Positions 1-5,486 of a stretch of DNA of 5,486 nucleotides are shown here, in pieces (position 1 is the first letter of the stretch; each line of letters opens with the position of its first letter). The notes beneath the pieces are model-generated. The model saw only the letters and a list, made by a program, of their open reading frames with translations, did not search any database and had not been told where the DNA came from. The translations under genes and the position numbers were made by a program. The DNA is taken from positions 1 through 5,486 of the forward strand of contig CANCEQ010000218.1 in NCBI GenBank assembly GCA_947375085.1. Direction: 5' to 3'. The stretch is from Flavobacteriales bacterium (GTDB taxonomy: Bacteria > Bacteroidota > Bacteroidia > Flavobacteriales > Crocinitomicaceae).

Positions 1-184
1 ATTGAAAAACAAAGATATACTTGAAGTGGTTATCAATAATAAATCTAGAAATTATGAAGATCAAATTACCTATGCTTTTGAATACAATAAAGGAAAATGG
101 AAAAGTATCGAATACGACTTTTTTGAATTGAAGAATGAATTTGAAGAAAAACAAGCTGGAAAAATGAAGAGTGTGTTGAAGTGA
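1..184 (+). CDS. C-terminal fragment of an unrecognised protein (5' end outside window)
   Basis: The frame is open from the left edge to a TGA stop at 182-184, giving about 60 residues. A TTG at position 2 could formally be a start, but nothing indicates it is used, and the frame is still open at the edge, so this is most likely the tail of a longer gene. The fragment is charged and rich in Lys, Glu and aromatic residues (YAFEYNKGKWKSIEY followed by a Glu/Lys-rich helix-like end), with no signal peptide, membrane segment or motif that I recognise. The next gene starts 123 bases downstream on the same strand; that gap is very AT-rich and holds no clear terminator or promoter, so co-transcription is possible but unproven. 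I assign no function. Confidence 0.6.
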   Translation, partial: LKNKDILEVVINNKSRNYEDQITYAFEYNKGKWKSIEYDFFELKNEFEEKQAGKMKSVLK

Positions 185-307
185 AAGTATATCATATATC
201 TAAATCATCAACATTTCATTTTAAAAAAGTTACAATATTAAAATCTTGTCATCTTTAATTATAAGCTAAATTAATATATTTTTATTCAAAATTCAAAATC
301 TTAAAAA

Positions 308-703
308 ATGATCATTTATCTAGACTTTGACGGCACAGTTGTAGAACATCAGTACCCAATTATTGGAAAACATAATCCAGGTAGTTTTGAAGTCATCAAA
401 AAACTTCAAGATGCTGGACATGAGATTGTTTTAAACACCTATCGTATTGAAATAGATAGAGAGTCTTTTGAAGATGCAATGAACTATTTAAATAATTCAA
501 CCCTTATCTTACCGATCACCAAACATACAACTGAAAAAATTCACCCTTTTGAATGGGATTTGACTGCTTTTATAAATTTACAAGAAATTTACATCGATGA
601 TATTTGTACTAATATTCCATTAATAGATGCTGAAGCAAGCATAGGTAAAATGGTAGATTGGAAAGAGGTTGATCGATTGTTTTTGGAAGTTGGGGTTTAT
701 TGA
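308..703 (+). CDS. small HAD-superfamily hydrolase-like protein
   Basis: This complete 131-residue protein begins MIIYLDFDGT, the HAD motif I signature: Asp6 would be the nucleophile that forms the phospho-aspartate and Asp8 the general acid/base, both directed at a phosphate ester. Motif II is probably Thr44 in VLNTYR, the motif III lysine is Lys72 or Lys77, and motif IV is the acidic pair Asp97-Asp98 in IYIDDIC, which would hold Mg2+. The short length leaves no room for a large cap domain. The ending (MVDWKEVDRLF, then a short tail) resembles a group of small uncharacterised HAD-like proteins that I recall from Bacteroidota; the substrate is unknown. The start ATG follows an A-rich leader and lies right before the motif I strand, so it is secure. 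There is no signal peptide, so it is cytoplasmic. No convincing promoter is seen in the 123 bases upstream. A hairpin follows 8 bases after the stop. The fold is confident; phosphatase activity is inferred. Confidence 0.85.
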   Translation: MIIYLDFDGTVVEHQYPIIGKHNPGSFEVIKKLQDAGHEIVLNTYRIEIDRESFEDAMNYLNNSTLILPITKHTTEKIHPFEWDLTAFINLQEIYIDDICTNIPLIDAEASIGKMVDWKEVDRLFLEVGVY

Positions 704-711
704 ATTTAATA

Positions 712-738
712 GAATAAAAGTACTAAATACTTTTATTC
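712..738 (+). terminator. hairpin after the HAD gene, possible weak terminator
   Basis: GAATAAAAGTA (712-722) pairs perfectly with TACTTTTATTC (728-738) around the 5-base loop CTAAA. It begins 8 bases after the stop codon, which suits a terminator or an mRNA 3'-end protecting stem. The stem is nearly all A:T and is not followed by a clean T tract, so termination efficiency is doubtful. Confidence 0.45.
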
Positions 739-749
739 AATATTTAAAA

Positions 750-797
750 CAAAGGTAAATTTATTAACAGTTAATCACTTTAAATAGATTACCTTTG
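750..797. repeat. nested inverted repeats, possible regulatory RNA or operator
   Basis: CAAAGGTAA at 750-758 is the exact reverse complement of TTACCTTTG at 789-797. Between them lies a 13-base palindrome, ATTAAC-A-GTTAAT, at 763-775. A third pairing, TAATC (772-776) with GATTA (787-791), overlaps both and would exclude them. The 9-bp outer arms contain a GG/CC core and are less likely to be chance than the purely A/T arms. There is no T tract, so this is not an ordinary terminator. Function is unknown. Confidence 0.35.
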
Positions 798-853
798 AAA
801 AAAAATAAAAAACAATCTACTTGAGAAGCCTAACTATTTCTATTATACTACCA

Positions 854-884
854 TTGTAATCAGACTTTCCACTATTTACATTTG
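854..884 (+). promoter_or_regulatory. candidate Bacteroidota-type promoter for the membrane-protein gene
   Basis: TACATTTG (877-884) matches the -7 consensus TAnnTTTG used by the primary sigma factor in Bacteroidota, and TTG (854-856) lies 20 bases upstream, where the -33 element is expected. Transcription would start near 890 and leave a leader of about 140 bases before the ATG at 1032, which is long. A nearer imperfect match (TTTATTTG at 949-956) has no A at the second position. The assignment rests on the consensus match only. Confidence 0.35.
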
Positions 885-1031
885 TAATATATTTAAAAAA
901 ATCTGCTTTTTTTTCGGAAATACTGAAATTATGAAAATTGGCTTATGTTTTATTTGTATTAACCTGTAAATGAAAGCAATTTTAATTTTTATAAATAGTA
1001 ATCACAATTAATAATTTAAATACAATTAAAA

Positions 1032-2183
1032 ATGAACATCAAACAAAAATTAAAGTTATCAAACGTTGAGGAAAAATATGCTTTTCCAATTGGTAGAAAA
1101 ACGTGGCAATTCCTAACAGTTATCGCTTTATTATTATTAGTAGTTTCGATAGTATATTATGTAGTAAATGTTATACCATCTTCACGAAAAGAAGTACATA
1201 TTTCAAAAAGTGAATTAAGTAAAAATAAAATTGATCTAGAAGAAGAAAAAGACAAAAGCTGTGAAAAATTAGATTTCGATCAAGCAACTAAAACTTTGAA
1301 AGGTAAAATGCCTTTATCTGAGTGGAATAAATTAGGAGATTCGGTAATGGTAGAAAAATATGCTGAAGTAGAGAAATACGACCCTTATTACGGTGAATTC
1401 TATAGTGATTATGTATCTTATTATTCAAAGGAATACCAATTAAATGAAGATGCTGTTCCGAATATATTAAATAATATATATGATTATAAAAGTTTAGATT
1501 CGTTAGATTTTTGTGAGAAGATTGATGTTTTAAATGTTTTAACGGAACTTGTATCAAGAACAAATAAAAGTAAAGCAACTCATTTTTTAAAATCAAGATT
1601 TAAATCAATTGTAATTTACTCGTCAAGAGTTTCTGTTCATAACATTCAAGATATAACATCTTTAATGAAAAAAATAGAGAAAAAACCTATCTTCTTTAAT
1701 GATGATTCAAATTCAGAAGATGCATATTATACATTTGAAAATTATATCCGCCTTTTCCAAAATGATTCTATAACTGATGAGCGTGTAGAATTGGCAAATG
1801 AAATAAATGATAAAATCTCGACATCTAAAAAGAATATTTCTATTTTAAACAAACACAAAATTGCACAACTTATAATAGGAAGTAATTTCAGTGATGAGGA
1901 TGTTGAAATTGTATCTAAAGATTTCTTTATTGATTTAAAAATAAATTATACAGACGAAACTATAATTGAAAATTATTCTAAATACATCAGATTATTTAGA
2001 GAAAAATTAGCAATTGCTGAAGCTGAGTTAGAAGAAAAAGAAGAAGATAAAGAGGAGAATAGATATTTATCTTCTATGGGAGCTTTAATAAGTTTCGCTA
2101 GTATTTTAAGCTTTGCAACAATTCTACTTTTATTCTCAATTCAAGGAATATTAAAGAAAAACAGTGAAAAAGATTTAAAATAG
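1032..2183 (+). CDS. two-helix inner-membrane protein of unknown function
   Basis: I do not recognise the family of this 383-residue protein. Residues about 25-48 form a strong hydrophobic helix (core VIALLLLVVSIVYYVV) and residues about 346-373 a second one (core ISFASILSFATILLLFSI). The N-terminus is basic and the tail after helix 2 is Lys-rich, which by the positive-inside rule puts both ends in the cytoplasm and residues about 50-345 in the periplasm. That loop is rich in Lys, Glu, Asp and Tyr, looks mostly helical, and ends in a very acidic, coiled-coil-like run (residues 325-343) just before helix 2. The motif YIRLF occurs twice (residues 238-242 and 318-322), perhaps a diverged internal repeat. 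The layout recalls polysaccharide co-polymerases of the Wzz type, but their Pro/Gly-rich motif around the second helix is absent, so I do not assign that role. The ATG follows an A-rich leader and gives a natural N-terminus ahead of helix 1. The gene stands alone, ends at a strong terminator, and converges on the large OmpA-domain gene. Confidence 0.75.
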   Translation: MNIKQKLKLSNVEEKYAFPIGRKTWQFLTVIALLLLVVSIVYYVVNVIPSSRKEVHISKSELSKNKIDLEEEKDKSCEKLDFDQATKTLKGKMPLSEWNKLGDSVMVEKYAEVEKYDPYYGEFYSDYVSYYSKEYQLNEDAVPNILNNIYDYKSLDSLDFCEKIDVLNVLTELVSRTNKSKATHFLKSRFKSIVIYSSRVSVHNIQDITSLMKKIEKKPIFFNDDSNSEDAYYTFENYIRLFQNDSITDERVELANEINDKISTSKKNISILNKHKIAQLIIGSNFSDEDVEIVSKDFFIDLKINYTDETIIENYSKYIRLFREKLAIAEAELEEKEEDKEENRYLSSMGALISFASILSFATILLLFSIQGILKKNSEKDLK

Positions 2184-2208
2184 AATTTTCAGTCCTAAAT
2201 AGACGATA

Positions 2209-2262
2209 GTATTAAAAAAAAATACCAGCAAAGATGTCTTTGCTGGTATTTTTTTTTAATAC
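2209..2262. terminator. perfect 25-bp bidirectional intrinsic terminator
   Basis: Bases 2209-2233 are the exact reverse complement of 2238-2262, with loop ATGT. The core stem is TACCAGCAAAG / CTTTGCTGGTA, flanked by nine A on the left and nine T on the right, so either strand reads as a GC-containing stem followed by a U tract. It sits 25 bases after the stop of the plus-strand membrane-protein gene and 10 bases after the stop of the minus-strand OmpA-domain gene, and so serves both convergent transcripts. Confidence 0.95.
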
Positions 2263-2272
2263 GTTTTAATTT

Positions 2273-5200
2273 TTATTTCTTTATAAACTTAATTTCAACT
2301 CTTCTATTTTTAGCTTTTTTAGAATCCGTTGAATTATCAGTTATGGGTTTACTTGATGAATAACCTTTTGAAGTTATTTGATTGGGGTTAATAGATTTAG
2401 AAATTAAATAATTCAAAACAGACTGAGCCCTCATTTCTGATAAATATTGATTAAATACTTCTACCCCAACATTATCGGTATGTCCTCCAATCTCTATTTT
2501 AATATCTGGATAATTTAGTAAAATTTTCACAACCCTATTTAATTCTATGTAACTTTCTGATTTCAAATCAAATTTAGCATGGTCAAAAAATAAATTATTA
2601 ATAATCACTGTCTTTTGATTTTCGAGCATTTCTTTATATGAAACCATATCAACACTAAGTTGAACCTCATTCATTTCATCTACCTTAGTCAAATCTAAAT
2701 TATTTGAAGATGGGAAAAAATCTTTATTATCAACATAATACCCATAGTTTCTTCCTGTTGGTAAAACAATAAAATAGGATCCATCAACAGGATTCGTTTT
2801 TGCTATACCAATATTTTGTCCATTACCTAAATCCTCCCAATATATATTTGCTTCTAGAGGTTCTTTATTTGAATTTAATATTACTCCTGAAACAGTACTT
2901 ACTACTTGAGGCTGCAAATCTTTTGGTAATTTAAGTTGAAAAATATCTGAATTAGACTTTTTTATTGAAAAATTAAAAATACTCTTTGAGGCTTGATTAA
3001 ATGCAGATCCTAGATCTTCAGAAGATTTCGCATGAAAGAATACTCCTCCAGTTTTTTGCGCAATAAGGGTTAAGTCGTTAAATGCTTGACTATATTCATC
3101 TACTTCTAATGCAATAGTATATACCTTGAATATTAATTTATTCTTTTTTAATTCATTCATTAAATCATTGATGCTTACACAACTTGTTGCATTTCCATCT
3201 GACATCAAAATAATGGATTTATTTTTACTATCAAAAGAGGAATTTATCGACATATAGTGTGAAACGTAATAAAGTGCCTCATACATTGGCGTTCCTCCTT
3301 CTGCATCTAAATTATCAATAAATGAAATCAATGCATTTGGATCATTTGTAAAATCAATTGTATTTGAAATTGGCTCTCCACATTCATTATTAAATGAATG
3401 AATAGAAACCTCGGTATTATTAGTTAATGCTTCTAAACAAACTTCTTTCGCTGCTTTTTTCATTTCAGAAAGTTTGTCTCCTTCCATACTTCCTGAAATA
3501 TCTAACAGAAGAAGTAAACTAGACAAATTCATTGAATTATTTTTACCTGCATAATAAGCTGATTTACCATCTGTTGAAAATTTAAATCCCCAATCATTAT
3601 TGGAGCTATTTATTTCTTTACCCAGATTTTGAGCTTTTTTCCATAGACTCGTATTTCCTTCAATACATTCTGTTTTGAAAACATCTAAACGTCCTAAACC
3701 TCCATGTCCTTCACTTGAAAAATACAAAGTCTTACCATCAGGATGTAAATATGGACTTCTTTCACTATAAGGTGTGTTAATTGTTTTTCCTAAGTTGAAT
3801 GGCTCACCCCATAGGCCGTTTTCTAATTTATTCGATATGTAAATATCTGTAGGATAGTTATCATCACCATAATAAGAATTGGAATTTTCAGTATATAAAT
3901 TGAAGCCTCCTGGTCTTGAGCTTACAAAAACAATCGTCTTACCATCAGCTGTTAACATGGCATCACCTTCATAATATTCTGAATTAATTGGATAAGGTAA
4001 TCGTTCAGCAATGCTCCAATTTCCATTTTTTAATTTAGTTGAAACTAGTATATCACCTCCGTTTTCATTCGACCAAAAGAAAAAGTTATTTCCATCTGCA
4101 CTTATTGACAATGGTGCTTCATTCCCTTGCTCAGAACTTAATGAAGAAACTATATTTGGAATTTGGTAAGTTTGATTTTTTAAAATATAATTTGCTTCAA
4201 AAACGTCTTCTCCACCTAAATTGTCTCTTCTGTCTTTTCCACAAAAAAACATTTTTTTACCATCAATACTTGGAACTGCTGCATATTCATCTGAAGAAGT
4301 ATTTATTGTCTTTAATTTTTCAATTGGAACTATTCTATCTTGATCTTTTAAAATATTTATTAAGTCTGTCACTTTATTTGTAGAGTCTTTCTGAAAATAT
4401 TTTTCAAACTCATTTAATAGTTGAATGCAACCAATCCAATTTTTATTTTTTAAATCTGATTCAATTAATCTTTGTAAAGCTACCCAAGATATATCCTTCG
4501 GTGCCATTTCTTTAATAAACAATTTATAATCATCATAATTATTTGAATTAACTCCAATTTTAAGATAAAGACTTTCGATTTTCTCGATTTCATTTCTCAG
4601 TTTTTCTAAATATTTCTGATGAGTGTAATCAAATTTATTTGAAAATATACTTTCAAGGTTATTTAAGCTTTCTATTTGACCATCAAATAGGTACAAATCC
4701 ATTACTTTATCTTGAAATGAATTAAAATCATTCAAACGATTATGATTATTGAAAATAAATTTGAGACCCTCTGTATTTTTTTCTCTTAATGAAATTACCT
4801 CAATACTATCAATAGAACGCTTATAAAAATCACTAAAATCATTTTTTTGACAAAAACGAATATACCCTTTTAACGAACCATCTGTTTGCTCAATAAATAA
4901 ATATTTATTTTTTTCAAAATTTGCTTGTTCCACTAAATGTGAATTAGGATATTTATCTAAAAAAGATTTAAAAGCTGAAGATTTCATTTCTTGAAGTGCC
5001 GAATTAAATGCACATACATCTCTTAAAATAATAGCTGAATCAATTTGTTCTGATTCTGAATACTTTGAAATAAATTCTATATAATTATCTTCCGTATTTA
5101 TTAATTTGGCTTTCTTAAAAGCATATATATTTCGATATTTTATAGCTTCATATAATTGACTTTTTGATTCTGAAAAAGTGCTTATAAAATGATCATACGA

Positions 5201-5486
5201 TTCAACTGAAGGATTCTGATGAGCTATTTCTAAACCTAAATCGTAACAATTATTTTGCTCTAAATATAAAACAGCTGATGTTACTTTTTTCTTAATCAAT
5301 TTCAACTTTTCGTTTTCAGGTATCAAAGAATAATTAGCTAAAGAATTGTTTATAAAAACAATAGAAGAATCAGGAGAAAATTTACTGAATTTTTTATTAT
5401 TGAAAAGTTTTGATTTATAATATAAAATAAAACTTTTATCTCCCGATAATTCAATTGATTTTTTTTGCTTTTTATTAATTTTAGCT
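2273..5486 (-). CDS. large TPR-like / PD40 propeller / vWA / OmpA-domain envelope protein (5' end outside window)
   Basis: The frame stays open to the right edge: at least 1070 residues, numbered here from the codon at 5485-5483. The TTG at 5326-5324 (residue 54) is an internal Leu; 53 further codons precede it, and the true start, with any signal peptide or lipobox, is outside. Residues about 97-278 are helical repeats of 35-38 residues (YxxFIxKYxES pattern), TPR-like. Residues 393-648 hold five PD40 propeller motifs of the S/T-x-DGK type at 406, 462, 512, 581 and 637. Residues about 652-840 are a vWA domain with a full MIDAS: DISGS (Asp662, Ser664, Ser666), Thr732 in GGTP and Asp763 in LMSDG. 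Residues 862-938 form a carboxypeptidase-regulatory-like sandwich (DGSYFIVLPTG). Residues 958-1070 are an OmpA domain with GHTDNVG, Asp1004 and Arg1019 for diaminopimelate binding, and the NRRVE ending. It should anchor non-covalently to peptidoglycan, probably from the outer membrane. Without the vWA domain the layout resembles PorE-type proteins, but I do not claim a type IX secretion role. The gene ends at the shared terminator. Confidence 0.92.
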   Translation of the reverse strand, partial: AKINKKQKKSIELSGDKSFILYYKSKLFNNKKFSKFSPDSSIVFINNSLANYSLIPENEKLKLIKKKVTSAVLYLEQNNCYDLGLEIAHQNPSVESYDHFISTFSESKSQLYEAIKYRNIYAFKKAKLINTEDNYIEFISKYSESEQIDSAIILRDVCAFNSALQEMKSSAFKSFLDKYPNSHLVEQANFEKNKYLFIEQTDGSLKGYIRFCQKNDFSDFYKRSIDSIEVISLREKNTEGLKFIFNNHNRLNDFNSFQDKVMDLYLFDGQIESLNNLESIFSNKFDYTHQKYLEKLRNEIEKIESLYLKIGVNSNNYDDYKLFIKEMAPKDISWVALQRLIESDLKNKNWIGCIQLLNEFEKYFQKDSTNKVTDLINILKDQDRIVPIEKLKTINTSSDEYAAVPSIDGKKMFFCGKDRRDNLGGEDVFEANYILKNQTYQIPNIVSSLSSEQGNEAPLSISADGNNFFFWSNENGGDILVSTKLKNGNWSIAERLPYPINSEYYEGDAMLTADGKTIVFVSSRPGGFNLYTENSNSYYGDDNYPTDIYISNKLENGLWGEPFNLGKTINTPYSERSPYLHPDGKTLYFSSEGHGGLGRLDVFKTECIEGNTSLWKKAQNLGKEINSSNNDWGFKFSTDGKSAYYAGKNNSMNLSSLLLLLDISGSMEGDKLSEMKKAAKEVCLEALTNNTEVSIHSFNNECGEPISNTIDFTNDPNALISFIDNLDAEGGTPMYEALYYVSHYMSINSSFDSKNKSIILMSDGNATSCVSINDLMNELKKNKLIFKVYTIALEVDEYSQAFNDLTLIAQKTGGVFFHAKSSEDLGSAFNQASKSIFNFSIKKSNSDIFQLKLPKDLQPQVVSTVSGVILNSNKEPLEANIYWEDLGNGQNIGIAKTNPVDGSYFIVLPTGRNYGYYVDNKDFFPSSNNLDLTKVDEMNEVQLSVDMVSYKEMLENQKTVIINNLFFDHAKFDLKSESYIELNRVVKILLNYPDIKIEIGGHTDNVGVEVFNQYLSEMRAQSVLNYLISKSINPNQITSKGYSSSKPITDNSTDSKKAKNRRVEIKFIKK

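Larger units (their letters stand above)
704..1031. other. 328-base intergenic region
   Basis: No convincing gene lies here. The region contains the hairpin at 712-738, nested inverted repeats at 750-797, and a candidate promoter at 854-884. A 41-codon open stretch on the minus strand (820-942, stop at 817-819) has protein-like composition but no start codon, and could be the remnant of a gene or chance in AT-rich DNA. Tiny plus-strand ATG frames at 931-969 (12 codons) and 970-1011 (13 codons) are too short to support. Confidence 0.6.

Noticed and set aside
284..298. Tandem ATTCAAA x2 just before the HAD gene
   Set aside because: Two copies of an A/T-rich 7-mer are expected by chance at this base composition, and no promoter element sits at a sensible distance.
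931..1011. Two tiny plus-strand ATG frames (12 and 13 codons) upstream of the membrane-protein gene
   Set aside because: They are too short to separate from chance, and nothing such as a codon run or an attenuator hairpin marks them as leader peptides.
1288..1596. Minus-strand open frame of 102 codons
   Set aside because: It lies wholly within the plus-strand membrane-protein gene, and its composition (His, Leu, Tyr-rich) is typical of an antisense shadow in AT-rich coding DNA.
1032..2183. Wzz-type polysaccharide co-polymerase
   Set aside because: Only the two-helix topology fits; the Pro/Gly-rich motif near the second helix and surrounding polysaccharide genes are missing.
4039..4383. Plus-strand open frame of 114 codons
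   Set aside because: It is antisense to the propeller region of the large minus-strand gene, and the Leu/His/Phe-rich translation has no recognisable domain.
2273..5486. Naming the large gene porE or assigning it to type IX secretion
   Set aside because: The domain order is similar, but the vWA insertion and larger size differ, and no other type IX secretion gene is in the window.

Overview
The window looks like chromosomal DNA from a member of the Bacteroidota, probably a flavobacterium-like organism. It is very AT-rich, the gene starts follow A-rich leaders with no Shine-Dalgarno sequence, there is one good match to the Bacteroidota promoter pattern (TTG, 20-base spacer, TAnnTTTG), and the largest gene has the TPR/PD40/OmpA architecture typical of that phylum. 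No tRNA, rRNA, CRISPR array, insertion sequence or phage gene is visible.

Layout from left to right. Positions 1-184 hold the C-terminal end of an unrecognised plus-strand gene cut by the window edge. Positions 308-703 encode a small complete HAD-superfamily phosphohydrolase-like protein, followed by an 11-bp hairpin. Positions 704-1031 are non-coding and hold nested inverted repeats, a candidate promoter, and possibly a decayed minus-strand gene end. Positions 1032-2183 encode a membrane protein of unknown function, with one transmembrane helix near each end and about 295 residues probably in the periplasm. Positions 2209-2262 are a perfect 25-bp inverted repeat acting as a two-way terminator between convergent genes. 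From 2273 to the right edge runs a very large minus-strand gene whose start lies outside the window.

The large gene is the centre of interest. At least 1070 residues are visible: a helical-repeat region with a 35-38 residue period, a PD40 beta-propeller, a von Willebrand factor A (vWA) domain with an intact metal-binding MIDAS motif, a carboxypeptidase-regulatory-like beta-sandwich, and a C-terminal OmpA peptidoglycan-binding domain. Apart from the vWA domain this is the known Bacteroidota envelope architecture (the type IX secretion component PorE is a relative in layout). The vWA domain appears to be spliced into the last propeller blade, which would give a peptidoglycan-anchored periplasmic or outer-membrane protein a metal-dependent ligand-binding module.

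The genes do not form one obvious pathway. The two-helix membrane protein and the vWA/OmpA protein are convergent and both are probably envelope proteins, but nothing in the sequence proves that they work together. I see no clear defence, toxin or mobile system.
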